Positions 26,146 to 35,623 of a DNA stretch of 64,000 nt are shown here, piece after piece. This DNA is from Gemmatimonadota bacterium (GTDB taxonomy: Bacteria > Gemmatimonadota > Gemmatimonadetes > Longimicrobiales > Gaopeijiaceae), in assembly GCA_027623325.1 (NCBI GenBank), contig JAQBXY010000009.1, forward strand, positions 1 through 64,000, in the 5' to 3' direction. The translations under genes were made by a program, and so were the position numbers. The notes under the pieces are model-generated. The model searched no databases. It was not told where the DNA came from and worked only from the letters and a program-made list of their open reading frames with translations. Each line of letters starts with the position of its first letter. Positions within the stretch are counted from its first letter, which is position 1.

Positions 26146-27258
26146 ATGGAGGGGTGGATGATGACGAGGATGTCGACGACCCAGCGGGGACTCATGTTCA
26201 CACGCTGTATGTTCTGCCATAGGCCGTTCCCGGAGAACGAGCAGCTCGCGCATATGTCGCGGGGGCGCAAGATCGCATACGACCCCGCGAACGGTCGCCT
26301 GTGGGCGGTGTGCGAGAGTTGTCATCGCTGGAACCTGGCTCCCATCGAGGAGCGGGAAGTCGCCCTCTATGAATTGGAGCGGCTCGCCCGCGACCACGCG
26401 CGCCCGATGAGTCACACCGCGAACGTGTCTCTCATGCACGCGGGACCGCTCACATTAGTCCGTGTAGGCTCCGCGGGCCTCGTGGAGCAGGCCTGGTGGC
26501 GCTATGGCCGGGAGCTGCGGAAGCGCAAAACGTCGTACGAGAGCAAACGCTCCAAGGTCACCGCCTATACGTTCGGCGCGATGCAATATCTCGGTGACAT
26601 GGTCGGCTTCTCCGATGGCGACGTCCCGATCGACTGGGAGGACACGCCGGTCGCCGACGTCCTCCGCTGGCGACGCTTCGGTTGGGCCGCGTGGCACGGT
26701 CGAGAAACATGTCCGCACTGCAAGAGCACACTCCGCGCGCTTCGTTACGATCTCGGATGGTGGGTATACCCGCTCCGCGGAGCCGACGGGCGCCTCGGGG
26801 TGGGCGTCCCGTGCTAACGGTGCGATCCGTGGACTCCTGAGAAGGTCTATCAGCTCCACGGCGACGTGGCCGAGAATGTGCTTCGCCGCCTGCTCGCCTA
26901 TCAGAACATCGGCGGCGCGAGCGAACGCCGGATCGTCGAGGCGGCCACAGCGATCGAGCGGGCCGGCTCGGCCGGAGAATTCGCACTCGACGTCACGAAC
27001 CAGCGGCGCTCGCTCTGGAAGATGGTTCAAACCGGAACGATCGGGCTCGAAATCGCTCTGAACGAATCGGTGGAGAAACGAATGCTCGACCTCGAAGTCC
27101 GTGCCCTGGAGTTCATCTGGAAGAGGGAAGAGGAGCTCGCCCGCATCATCGATCAGGAGCTTACGCCCCGGCGCATGCTCGAGGCCCATTTGAGGCACCT
27201 CCCGATCAAGCTCCGTCCCCGTCTCCCGCGCTTCATCGCGGAGGGGGAGCGGGGGTAA
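26146..27258 (+). pseudogene. Zinc-ribbon protein gene interrupted by an in-frame TAA
   Basis: One frame runs from 26146 to 27258 (about 370 codons) but carries a TAA at 26815-26817. Before it: a CMFC...CESC zinc ribbon, a ~100-residue middle region and CPHC. After it: RCDPWTPEKVYQLHGDVAENVLRRLL, written here only as far as the helix, then a helical tail ending IAEGERG. The stop falls inside what reads as PC-stop-RC, the second half of a second CxxC pair. So the intact protein would have two zinc ribbons. The family looks like uncharacterised proteins of Gemmatimonadota and actinobacteria. Initiation is likely at ATG 26158 or 26161, after GGAGGGG. Coding character stays normal past the stop, which argues for a recent mutation or a sequence error. 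Confidence 0.7.
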
Positions 27259-27344
27259 GCGGGGCCTCGTCGTCGCGCCCTGCAGGATCGCGCGCCTCGG
27301 CGCTCTCGCTGGCTCGCGAACTCTCGCTACACCACACTAGGTTG

Positions 27345-27368
27345 TCCGGATCGTTCCTCCCATCCGGA
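27345..27368. promoter_or_regulatory. Perfect inverted repeat before the 3-keto-sugar operon
   Basis: TCCGGAT (27345-27351) and ATCCGGA (27362-27368) form a perfect 7-bp inverted repeat around a 10-base spacer. It ends 8 bases before the GTG start of the first gene. The geometry suits a dimeric regulator or an mRNA hairpin that hides the ribosome site. No separate Shine-Dalgarno sequence is visible there. Confidence 0.45.
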
Positions 27369-27376
27369 CCAATACC

Positions 27377-28867
27377 GTGTCTGACGAGCTTTCACGCAGG
27401 GACTTCGTCTCCACCTCTTCGAAGTTGGCTCTCGGCGGAATGATCGTACCCCGCCACGTGCTGGGCGGGCGCGGCTTCCGGGCCCCGAGTGACGTGCTCA
27501 ACGTCGCCATGATCGGGGCGGGAGGCATGGGGGCGGAGAACGCCCAGAAACTCGGGAGTGAGAACATCGTCGCCGTGTGTGATCTCGATCACTCGCTCGT
27601 GGCCAAGAAAGTTCTCGAACGCATGACCGATCGGGATGGAAGTCCCCGTGAAGAAGGGGTCCGTTGGGCCGAGCAGTACGAGCGAGCGGTCAAGTATACC
27701 CGCTTCGACGAAATGCTGGCCCAGCAGTCCGACATCGATGCCGTCGTGATCGCTACGCCGGACCACACGCACGCCGTAATGGCCGCGGCCGCGATGAAGG
27801 CCGGGAAGCACGTCTATGTACAGAAGCCGCTCACCTACTCGGTCCACGAGGCGCGGGTTCTCCAGGAGCTGGCGAACACCACCGGAGTGGTGACCCAGAT
27901 GGGGAACCAAGGCCATTCGTCGGACGAGGCGCGCCTCATCAACGAGTGGATCCAGGCGGGGGTGATCGGCACCGTCCATGAGGTCCACGTGTGGACGAAT
28001 CGCCCGATCTGGGCGCAGGGCCTTATGCGTCCCGCACCGATGGAGGCGGACTTCGATCCGATGTCGGCCGATCGGTCCTGGTGGCCGGGCTCGGTCGCGG
28101 CGGCGCAGGCGTCCGGACTCCATGCAGATTTCCCCGTCCCCGAGGGGTTCGACTGGGACCTCTATCTCGGACCGTGCGTCCGTGAGGTGAAGTACCACCC
28201 GATCTATCATCCCTTCCACTGGCGGGGCTGGGTGGACTTCGGTGTCGGCGCCTTGGGCGACATGGGCGCCCACCTCATCGACCACCCGTACTGGGCGCTC
28301 GGACTCGGATACCCCACCACGGTCGAAGCCACGTCCACGCCGTGGGGCGGTCCTTCGGATGATCCGGTCTCGTACCCGATGGCGATGAAGGTGCACTACG
28401 AGTTTCCCCGTCGCGGACTCATGCCTCCCGTCGATCTCCACTGGTACGACGGGGGCCTCATGCCGAAGCGACCCGATGAGCTTCCCGCCGACGTCGAGCT
28501 GGAACGGGGCGGGGGCGTCATCTTCGTGGGTGAGCGCGGGATCCTGATGCACGAGACGTATGGGGAGAATCCGCAGCTTTTCCCGCAGGAGTTGCAGGAG
28601 GAGGCCGATGCCCTTCAGTGGAGATTCCCACGGATCGAAGTGAGCCACGAGATGAACTGGGCGAATGCGTGCAAAGGTATCGGCACCGCGACGAGCCCCT
28701 TCTCGTATGCGGCTCCCCTGACCGAGGTCATGCTCCTCGGACTCGTCGCGCTACGTGCGGGGCAGGGCTTGAAGATCGAGTATGACGCGGTCAACATGCG
28801 CGTCACGAATTCCGAGAAGGCCAACGCCTTCCTGAAGCGAGAGTACCGCGAGGGGTGGTCGTTATGA
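27377..28867 (+). CDS. Gfo/Idh/MocA-family oxidoreductase, Tat-exported
   Basis: 496 residues. The N-terminus has a twin-arginine motif SRRDFVS followed by a hydrophobic stretch, so it is expected in the periplasm folded with its cofactor. The Rossmann motif is [14 protein letters not shown] (about residue 42), and the family dipeptide EKP appears as [12 protein letters not shown]. The C-terminal oxidoreductase domain carries [14 protein letters not shown]. It likely oxidises or reduces a sugar hydroxyl at C3 with tightly held NAD(P). The start is GTG. The stop overlaps the DUF1080 gene as ATGA. It opens an eight-gene operon. Confidence 0.9.
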   Translation: MSDELSRRDFVSTSSKLALGGMIVPRHVLGGRGFRAPSDVLNVAMIGAGGMGAENAQKLGSENIVAVCDLDHSLVAKKVLERMTDRDGSPREEGVRWAEQYERAVKYTRFDEMLAQQSDIDAVVIATPDHTHAVMAAAAMKAGKHVYVQKPLTYSVHEARVLQELANTTGVVTQMGNQGHSSDEARLINEWIQAGVIGTVHEVHVWTNRPIWAQGLMRPAPMEADFDPMSADRSWWPGSVAAAQASGLHADFPVPEGFDWDLYLGPCVREVKYHPIYHPFHWRGWVDFGVGALGDMGAHLIDHPYWALGLGYPTTVEATSTPWGGPSDDPVSYPMAMKVHYEFPRRGLMPPVDLHWYDGGLMPKRPDELPADVELERGGGVIFVGERGILMHETYGENPQLFPQELQEEADALQWRFPRIEVSHEMNWANACKGIGTATSPFSYAAPLTEVMLLGLVALRAGQGLKIEYDAVNMRVTNSEKANAFLKREYREGWSL

Positions 28868-29598
28868 CGCGGCTGCATGCGACCGTTCGGTTGAGCCTGC
28901 TGTTCGTTGTCGCGATGGGTAGCGCAGCTTGCGTGGGCGCCCAAGCTCCGAGCGGCGCGGACGGGGCGTCCATGAACACGCTCACCGCGGCGGAGCGTGC
29001 CGCGGGCTGGCAACTTCTCTTCGATGGCACATCGCTCACGGGTTGGCAGGCGTACGACGACGCAGGGCCGCCTGAAGGATGGGCGGCTGTCGACGGGACG
29101 CTTTCGCGCGTGGGGCGAGGCGGTGACATCATCACCGACCGGGAGTTCGCGAACTTCGAGTTGTCGGTCGAGTGGCGGGTCGAAGCCGCCGGAAACAGCG
29201 GGGTCTTCTACCGCGCGGCCACCGGCGAGGAGTGGGTGTATCACAGCGCGCCCGAGATGCAGGTCCTCGACGACGCTGGCCACCGCGATGGCCAGAATCC
29301 CCTGACGAGCGCGGGCGCGAACTATGGACTTCACGCGGCGCCGCGCGGTGTAGTGCGAGCCGCGGGGGAGTGGAATCAGGCCCGGATCGTGGTCGAAGGT
29401 GATCGGGTCGAACATTGGCTCAACGGGACCCGGGTGGTCGCGTACGTGCTGGGGAGCGCCGAGTGGGAAGCACTCGTGGCCGGCAGCAAGTTCGTGGAGT
29501 GGCCCGCGTACGGGCGCGCCGAACGGGGGCACATCGGCCTGCAGGATCACGGCGACCCCGTCTGGTTCCGGAACTTCAAGCTCAGGGAGATCCGATGA
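28864..29598 (+). CDS. DUF1080 (3-keto-disaccharide hydrolase-type) protein, exported
   Basis: 244 residues. A signal peptide with a possible lipobox (GSAAC, Cys22) is followed by a concanavalin-like DUF1080 domain (Pfam 3keto-disac_hyd): [48 protein letters not shown], and [21 protein letters not shown], quoted only by its start and end. Members of this family cleave glycosidic bonds of 3-keto-glycosides by elimination or hydrolysis. It is sandwiched by ATGA overlaps between an exported dehydrogenase and an exported isomerase-like gene. Confidence 0.9.
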   Translation: MTRLHATVRLSLLFVVAMGSAACVGAQAPSGADGASMNTLTAAERAAGWQLLFDGTSLTGWQAYDDAGPPEGWAAVDGTLSRVGRGGDIITDREFANFELSVEWRVEAAGNSGVFYRAATGEEWVYHSAPEMQVLDDAGHRDGQNPLTSAGANYGLHAAPRGVVRAAGEWNQARIVVEGDRVEHWLNGTRVVAYVLGSAEWEALVAGSKFVEWPAYGRAERGHIGLQDHGDPVWFRNFKLREIR

Positions 29599-30449
29599 TC
29601 GATCGTCGCGGATTTCTCGCTGCGGTACCCGCGACCGCCTACGCCTCGAAGCGGGCGCTCTCTCAGGGCGGGGCGTCCTTTTCGAGGGACGTAACGCTCC
29701 CGATCGATCGAATCGGCGTGCAACTGTATACGGTCCGAAACGAGATGGCGGCCAATGCGGACGCCACGCTCGCCACGATCGCGGAGATCGGGTACGCCGA
29801 GGTCGAACTCGCCGGCCTCTACGGGATGACCGCGCGTGAGATGCGCGCGAAACTCGACGCCGTGGGGCTTCGAGCGGCGTCGAGCCACCATGGCATCGAC
29901 GAAGTCCGCTCCGGCTGGGAGCGCACGCTTGCGGCCGCGCAGGAGCTCGGGCAGAGCCAGGTGGTCGTACCGGGGCTTCCCGGCAACGAACGCTCCGCCG
30001 AAGGGCTGAGACGCATCGCGGAAGACTTCAATCGAGCGGCAGAGGCAGCCCGCGCGGCAGGTCTGCGCTTCGGGTACCACAATCACGAATGGGAATTCCG
30101 ACCGCTCGAAGACGGGAGCGTGCCGATGGAGTTGTTGCTCGATGGGACCGAAGCGGAGCTCGTCGACTGGCAGATGGACATCTTCTGGACGGTCCACGGA
30201 GGCGGGGATCCGGCTCGGGCGATCCGGGCCCGGAGCGGTCGCGTGACCAGCGTCCACGTCAAAGACCGCACGGCAGCGGGCGACATGGTCGACGTTGGAG
30301 ACGGAATCATCGACTTCTCTCGCCTCATCCCGTTGGCGGAGGGACTGGGCCTGAGACACGCCTTCGTCGAGCACGACCAGCCCCAGGATGCACTTGCGAG
30401 CGTGCGCCGAAGCTTCCGCCACATGATGCTCAACCCGGGTCGGCCATGA
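29595..30449 (+). CDS. Sugar phosphate isomerase/epimerase-like TIM barrel, Tat-exported
   Basis: 284 residues. [15 protein letters not shown] is a twin-arginine signal. The rest is an AP_endonuc_2/xylose-isomerase-like TIM barrel: IGVQLYTVRNEM, IGYAEVELAGLYG, FGYHNHEWEF (metal-site His), DWQMDIFWTVHGG, VHVKDR and FVEHD. In 3-keto-sugar clusters such proteins isomerise, epimerise or hydrate the keto sugar. Export indicates that it acts on a free sugar in the periplasm, not on a sugar phosphate. It overlaps both neighbours (ATGA). Confidence 0.88.
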   Translation: MIDRRGFLAAVPATAYASKRALSQGGASFSRDVTLPIDRIGVQLYTVRNEMAANADATLATIAEIGYAEVELAGLYGMTAREMRAKLDAVGLRAASSHHGIDEVRSGWERTLAAAQELGQSQVVVPGLPGNERSAEGLRRIAEDFNRAAEAARAAGLRFGYHNHEWEFRPLEDGSVPMELLLDGTEAELVDWQMDIFWTVHGGGDPARAIRARSGRVTSVHVKDRTAAGDMVDVGDGIIDFSRLIPLAEGLGLRHAFVEHDQPQDALASVRRSFRHMMLNPGRP

Positions 30450-32230
30450 GGCGCAAGGCGCAGGAAGAGTACGATGTCATCATCGTGGGATCCGGCGCGG
30501 CCGGCGGCATGTGCGCCTACGTGCTCGCCTGCTCCGGAGTTCGGGTCCTGCTCCTCGAAGCGGGACGCGACTACGATCCGGTCGTCGAGACCCCGATGTT
30601 CCAACTCCCGAAGGACGCGCCCATGAGGGCCGCGGGTACGCCCGAGAAACCGTTCGGCTTCTACGATGCCACCGTCGACGGGGGTTGGCGGGTCCCCGGG
30701 GAGCCGTATTCGAGCGCCGAAGGCACCGACTTCATGTGGTGGCGGGCGCGCATGCTCGGGGGGCGCACCAACCACTGGGGTCGCATTTCGCTGCGAATGG
30801 GACCGTACGACTACAAGCCGTATTCCCGCGATGGCCTCGGATTCGATTGGCCCATGTCGTACGACGATATGGCGCCGTACTACGACAAGACCGAGAAGCT
30901 CATCGGCGTGTACGGATCCAACGAAGGTCTCGAGAACACGCCCGATTCTTCGCCAGGGGTGCTCCAGCCTCCGCCGGCACCACGGGCCGAAGAACTCCTG
31001 ACGCAGAAGGTCTGCCGGGACATCGATATTCCGGTCATTCCGGCGCACCTCGCGATCATGACCCAGAGGCAGGACGCCGATCGCCTGGCCGGTGAACTGT
31101 GGCCGAATCATGCGCGTGCGCGGCAGGTAACCGCCGACTCGATGCGGTCGAGGGCGGCTTGTTTCTTCGCGACTCCGTGTGGTCGTGGCTGTTCGATCAA
31201 GGCCAACTTCCAGTCGCCTACCGTTCTGCTGCCCCCTGCGCTCGCGATGGGGAATCTCGACATCCTCACCGACGCAATGGTGCGCGAGGTCACGGTCGAC
31301 CGGACGGGCCGGGCCACAGGCGTTCACTACATCGACAAGCGAACCCGTCTGGATGAGCACGTCTCGGCCCGAGTGGTTGTGGTCGCCGCGAGCGCACTAG
31401 AATCTGCGCGTATCTTGCTCAATTCGAAGAGCAACCTCTTTCCCGATGGGCTCGCCAACGGCAGCGGGCTCGTGGGCAAGTACGTGATGGATACGGTAGG
31501 CGCAGGCGTCAGCGGGCAGGTCCCGATGCTCGAGAACATGCCGCCGCACAACGCCGATGGGGCGTCGGCCATGCATCTCTACATGCCGTGGTGGCTCTAT
31601 CAGGAGCAGGCGCGTGGCCAGCTCGACTTCGCCCGTGGATACCACATCGAGTTCGGCGGCGGACGAAAGATGCCGGGTTTCGGTGCGTTCGGAGGGATCG
31701 AGCCGCTCACCGGCGGGTCGTACGGCCAACAGTTCAAGGAAGATTGCCGACGCTACTACGGATCGTTTCTCGGCTTCGATGGCCGCGGAGAGATGATCCC
31801 GAACGAAGACTCCTACTGCGAGGTGAATCCGGACGAGGTCGACCAGTGGGGCATCCCCACACTTCGCTTCCACTGGAAATGGTCCGAGCACGAGTTGAAC
31901 CAAGCGCGCCACATGCAGCAGACCTTCGCAGGCATTCTCGAGGAGATGGGTGGACGGGTGCTGAGTACCGTGCAGGCCGACGGCGCCGACGCGATCGCTC
32001 GTCCCGGACAGATCATTCACGAGGTTGGAGGTGTGATCATGGGCGACGACCCCTCCCGTTCCGTCCTCAACCAGTTCTGTCAGTCGTGGGAGGTGGACAA
32101 CCTATTCGTGACCGACGGCGGATGTTTTGTCTCGAACGCGGACAAGAATCCGACGCTCTCGATCATGGCGATCGCTTGGCGGGCCTCGGACTACATCGTC
32201 GAGCAGCTTGGCGCGGGGAGTCTCGGATGA
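30446..32230 (+). CDS. GMC-family FAD oxidoreductase (sugar 3-dehydrogenase catalytic subunit-like)
   Basis: 594 residues. The FAD loop is VIIVGSGAAGGMCAYVLA (residues 11-28), the GMC N-terminal region has MLGGRTNHWGRISLRM, and the C-terminal domain has the catalytic HEVGGVIMGDDP and NLFVTDGGCFVSNADKNPTL, given as its two ends NLFVTDGG and NPTL. It has no signal of its own. The next gene has a Tat signal and encodes the Gluconate_2-dh3 partner; in such pairs the small subunit carries the large one across the membrane. It likely oxidises a sugar or glycoside to its 3-keto form. A longer in-frame reading from 30089 lies over the previous gene and is rejected. Confidence 0.9.
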   Translation: MRRKAQEEYDVIIVGSGAAGGMCAYVLACSGVRVLLLEAGRDYDPVVETPMFQLPKDAPMRAAGTPEKPFGFYDATVDGGWRVPGEPYSSAEGTDFMWWRARMLGGRTNHWGRISLRMGPYDYKPYSRDGLGFDWPMSYDDMAPYYDKTEKLIGVYGSNEGLENTPDSSPGVLQPPPAPRAEELLTQKVCRDIDIPVIPAHLAIMTQRQDADRLAGELWPNHARARQVTADSMRSRAACFFATPCGRGCSIKANFQSPTVLLPPALAMGNLDILTDAMVREVTVDRTGRATGVHYIDKRTRLDEHVSARVVVVAASALESARILLNSKSNLFPDGLANGSGLVGKYVMDTVGAGVSGQVPMLENMPPHNADGASAMHLYMPWWLYQEQARGQLDFARGYHIEFGGGRKMPGFGAFGGIEPLTGGSYGQQFKEDCRRYYGSFLGFDGRGEMIPNEDSYCEVNPDEVDQWGIPTLRFHWKWSEHELNQARHMQQTFAGILEEMGGRVLSTVQADGADAIARPGQIIHEVGGVIMGDDPSRSVLNQFCQSWEVDNLFVTDGGCFVSNADKNPTLSIMAIAWRASDYIVEQLGAGSLG

Positions 32231-32898
32231 GCGAGGACAAAGGCATGTTCCCCATGGACCGGCGACAGGCTCTCAAGGTGATGGCGATTGCCGCCGCGTC
32301 TCCCACACTGGCGGCGTGCGCTCCGGAAGACGGGACTGTCGACATCGCTGCGGTCCCTGCACCGACGAGCAATCCGCTAGCGGCCGGCACGGCCTGGGAC
32401 CCGGATCTCGTGGCTCCTTCGATTCCTTGGGAGCGCACGCTGACGGCGGACGAGCTCGAGTCGCTGGCTGTTTTGTGCGACGTGATCATCCCGGCCGATG
32501 AACGGTCGCCCTCGGCGAGCGCGGTCGGTGCCCCTGACTTCATCGACGAGTGGGTTAGCGCGCCCTACCCGGGCAACGAGCGTGATAACGTCGTCGTACG
32601 TGGCGGATTGATTTGGCTCGACCGGGAAGCCGCCGAACGATTCGGCCCCGGACTGCGCTTTCGAGACCTCACCGCCGAGCAGCATCGAGTGATCTGTGAC
32701 GACATCTGCTACCTGCCCGACGCTTCGGAAGGCTTCGAGGCGGCGGCGCGCTTCTTCGACAAGGTCCGTGACCTGACGTCGACCGCGTTCTGGACGACGA
32801 CGCAGGGCATGCAGGATCTTCAGTATGTCGGCAACGTGCCACTTCCCCGATGGGACCCCCCGCCGCCCGAAGTACTTCGACATATCGGCATCGAGTGA
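32227..32898 (+). CDS. Gluconate 2-dehydrogenase subunit 3-type protein, Tat signal
   Basis: 223 residues. MDRRQALKVMAIAAA is a twin-arginine signal, followed by LAAC, which could be a Tat lipobox (Cys29). The Gluconate_2-dh3 domain follows: ESLAVLCDVIIPADERSPSA, and a late FFDKVRDLTSTAFWTTTQGM written here as its RDLT...TTTQG core. It forms the small subunit of membrane-linked GMC dehydrogenases and is needed for their export and assembly. The third subunit of such complexes, a cytochrome c, is not encoded nearby, so the electron acceptor is open. Confidence 0.88.
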   Translation: MSEDKGMFPMDRRQALKVMAIAAASPTLAACAPEDGTVDIAAVPAPTSNPLAAGTAWDPDLVAPSIPWERTLTADELESLAVLCDVIIPADERSPSASAVGAPDFIDEWVSAPYPGNERDNVVVRGGLIWLDREAAERFGPGLRFRDLTAEQHRVICDDICYLPDASEGFEAAARFFDKVRDLTSTAFWTTTQGMQDLQYVGNVPLPRWDPPPPEVLRHIGIE

Positions 32899-32941
32899 CC
32901 CCGCCGCACCGACGTCCACCGACTTCCCCTATTGAGCTCAC

Positions 32942-34411
32942 ATGACTGAAACTGGATCGTCGACACCCGCGGTCAACACCTCGAGGCTCTTCCTCGGCAG
33001 CTGCGTCGCGTTGATCGCGACCTCGGTGGCCTTCGCGACGGTGGGCGCCGTGATGCTGGCGTTGAAGCGCGACTTCGTTCTGACCAACGAAGAGGTGGGG
33101 TGGATTGGAGGAGCAGCCCTCTGGGGATTCGCGATATCTCAGCTCGTGTTCGCACCACTCGCAGACTCGCTCGGCATGAGGACGCTGTTGCGCTTCGCTT
33201 TCGTCGGGCACCTCGCGGGTTCGTCCATCATGATTTTCGCGGGAGGATTCTCATCCCTGTTCGCGGGTGCACTCGTGATCGCGATGGCGAACGGTCTGGT
33301 CGAAGCGGCGTGTAACCCGCTTGTGGCTGCGCTGTACCCGGACAACAAGACGGTGAAGCTGAACCAGTTTCACGTCTGGTTCCCCGGTGGCGTGGTACTC
33401 GGGGGACTGGCCGCGTTCGGGCTGGATTTCGTGGGTGTGACAGACTGGCAGATCAAGATCGCCCTCATTCTCGTCCCGACGTTGGCGTACGGATTCCTGA
33501 TTCTCCGTGAGCCGTTTCCTCCTACCGAGGGTGTCGATGCGGGGGTGAGCATGGGTGAGATGTTCAAGGCCGCGTTCACGACGCCCCTGATGTGGGTCAT
33601 GCTGGTGGCCATGGCGATGACCGCGTCCGTCGAGCTCGGACCGAACCGCTGGGTTCCGGCCGTGCTCCAAGCGGGCGGCATCGCCGGCATACTGGTGCTC
33701 GTGTGGATCAACGGCCTCATGGCCGTGCTGCGGTACCGGGCGGGCGCGGTCGTTCACCGTTTCTCTCCTACGGGGCTGCTGCTCGGCTCGGCGCTCGTGG
33801 GCGGCCTCGGCCTCTTCGCTCTGAGCTACGCGCAGGGCACCGCCCTGACCTTTGCTGCAGCGACGGTCTTCGCGGTCGGGGTGTGTTACTTCTGGCCGAC
33901 CATGCTGGGAGTCGTCTCCGAGCGGATTCCCCGTTCCGGCGCGTTGGGGCTCGGACTCATGGGCACTGTGGGGATGGCGACCGTCGGGCTCATCACGGCG
34001 CCACAGATGGGGAGGATCGCGGACGAGTACGCCCATGGCGTGCTGCCAGTCCTGGAGACTGTTCAACTCTTCGATCGTGCCGAACGCCTGCTCAGCGACC
34101 GAACGGACGACGATGCCCAGGCCTCGATGGCGGCGATCATGGTGGTGGCGAGGGCGTATCAGACTTCGCCCACCCTTCCATCGCCCGCGACGGCCAATGC
34201 GCTGCGGACCCTCATCGCGTCCGACGTCGACGCTTCGCTCGTGGCCGAGGCACAGTCGATCCTGGGACCGGCCGACAACTATGGAGGGAAGATCTCCTTC
34301 CTCTATGTCGTCCCTTTGTGCGGGATCCTGCTCCTGATCTTCGGCGGCCTGTATACGCGTGATCGGCAGACCGGAGGATACCGGGTCGAAAGTATCGAGG
34401 CGGCCGATTGA
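32942..34411 (+). CDS. MFS sugar-type transporter with a long insertion before the last helix
   Basis: 489 residues. About twelve membrane segments with sugar-permease-like features (early GWIGGAALWGFAISQLVFAP, and FVGHLAGS). Residues ~361-449, between helices 11 and 12, form an unusually long hydrophilic loop predicted to face the periplasm (FDRAERLLSDRTDDDAQA...SILGPADNYGGK, quoted as its ends). It separates the five exported proteins of the operon from two cytosolic ones, so it probably imports the keto sugar or its product. Its stop overlaps the next start as TTGA. Confidence 0.88.
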   Translation: MTETGSSTPAVNTSRLFLGSCVALIATSVAFATVGAVMLALKRDFVLTNEEVGWIGGAALWGFAISQLVFAPLADSLGMRTLLRFAFVGHLAGSSIMIFAGGFSSLFAGALVIAMANGLVEAACNPLVAALYPDNKTVKLNQFHVWFPGGVVLGGLAAFGLDFVGVTDWQIKIALILVPTLAYGFLILREPFPPTEGVDAGVSMGEMFKAAFTTPLMWVMLVAMAMTASVELGPNRWVPAVLQAGGIAGILVLVWINGLMAVLRYRAGAVVHRFSPTGLLLGSALVGGLGLFALSYAQGTALTFAAATVFAVGVCYFWPTMLGVVSERIPRSGALGLGLMGTVGMATVGLITAPQMGRIADEYAHGVLPVLETVQLFDRAERLLSDRTDDDAQASMAAIMVVARAYQTSPTLPSPATANALRTLIASDVDASLVAEAQSILGPADNYGGKISFLYVVPLCGILLLIFGGLYTRDRQTGGYRVESIEAAD

Positions 34412-35592
34412 CCATTCGGTACGGCATGGTGGGTGGTGGGCCCGGAGCCTTCATCGGGGCGGTGCACCGGATGGCGGCGGTGCTCGACGGCCGCTTCCAA
34501 CTCGTGGCGGGGGCCTTTTCCTCGGATCCGGCCAAGTCCGCCGAGATGGGTCGGGAATTGGGGATCGACCCGGGGCGGGCCTACGCATCGTATCTCGAGA
34601 TGGTCGATAGGGAAGCAGCCCGGCCGAAGGCCGAACGGATACAGGTGGTCGTCATCGTTACGCCCAACCACCTGCACTATCCGGTCGCCCTCAGTTTCAT
34701 GGAGGCCGGGTTCCACATCGTCTGTGACAAGCCGCTGACCACGAGCGTCGCCGATGCCGAGTCACTCTGCCGACTCGCCGAGGAGCGTGGCCTCGTCTTC
34801 GCGGTTACACACAACTACACCGGGTACCCGATGGTGAAAGAGGCCCGGGAGAGAATCAGGGACGGAGAACTGGGCGCCCTCCGAAAGGTCGTCGTCGAGT
34901 ACAGCCAGGGGTGGCTATCCACGCTGCTCGAGGCCGAGGGGCAGAAGCAGGCGGAGTGGCGAGCCGACCCAGAACGTGGTGGGGCGTCGGCCGTCCTCGG
35001 GGACATCGGCTCTCACGCGCACAGCCTCGTGCGGTACGTGACAGGACTTGAGGTGCAGCGGCTCTTCGCCGATCTCGGTACGGTCGTCGAGGGCCGCCAC
35101 GTCGATGACGACGCGACCGTGCTGCTCGAATTGGATGGTGGTGTGCGTGGTGTTCTTCTCGCTTCGCAGATCTCTACGGGAGAGCGCAATCACCTGCGAC
35201 TGCGTGTATACGGAAGGGACGGTGGCCTCGACTGGTGCCAGGAAGATCCGGAGCGGCTCCGGATCCTCTCGCCGGACGGATCCGAGCGCATTCTGTTCCG
35301 TGGCGCGGGGACTCGTTCCGGGGCGGCTCTCGGCGCGACGCGAATTCCCGCCGGACATCCAGAGGGCTTCATCGAGGCCTTCGCGAATCTATACCGAAGC
35401 GTTGCCGCCGCGGTGCGCGGTCGGGAGTCCGGGGCGCGGACCGGATCGGGTGCGGGTGACGAGTCCTCCGATGCCGGCTTCCCGACCGTCCGAGATGGAG
35501 CCCGCGGAGTCCACTTCATTCACCGTGCACTCGAGAGCAACCGCCAGGGCGGCTGGGTCGACGCGGCCTACACGCCACCAGGAAGCTCCTGA
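34408..35592 (+). CDS. Gfo/Idh/MocA-family oxidoreductase, cytosolic
   Basis: 394 residues without an export signal. The Rossmann motif is [17 protein letters not shown] at the very N-terminus. [13 protein letters not shown] carries the family's catalytic-region lysine, and [15 protein letters not shown] the C-terminal domain signature. The start is a TTG overlapping the stop of the transporter gene; the ATG at 34426 would cut off the first beta strand. It is probably the cytosolic NAD(P)-dependent enzyme that reduces or further oxidises the imported 3-keto sugar. Confidence 0.9.
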   Translation: MTIRYGMVGGGPGAFIGAVHRMAAVLDGRFQLVAGAFSSDPAKSAEMGRELGIDPGRAYASYLEMVDREAARPKAERIQVVVIVTPNHLHYPVALSFMEAGFHIVCDKPLTTSVADAESLCRLAEERGLVFAVTHNYTGYPMVKEARERIRDGELGALRKVVVEYSQGWLSTLLEAEGQKQAEWRADPERGGASAVLGDIGSHAHSLVRYVTGLEVQRLFADLGTVVEGRHVDDDATVLLELDGGVRGVLLASQISTGERNHLRLRVYGRDGGLDWCQEDPERLRILSPDGSERILFRGAGTRSGAALGATRIPAGHPEGFIEAFANLYRSVAAAVRGRESGARTGSGAGDESSDAGFPTVRDGARGVHFIHRALESNRQGGWVDAAYTPPGSS

Positions 35593-35623
35593 GGGCCTGA
35601 ACTTCATCGGACGAGAACCCGTC

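Noticed and set aside
26815-26817. Recoding of the in-frame stop as selenocysteine or pyrrolysine
   Set aside because: Those use TGA and TAG; this is TAA, and no recoding element is apparent.
30089-30445. N-terminal extension of the GMC oxidoreductase frame
   Set aside because: It overlaps the well-supported isomerase gene in another frame, and the FAD motif begins just after the ATG at 30446, as expected.
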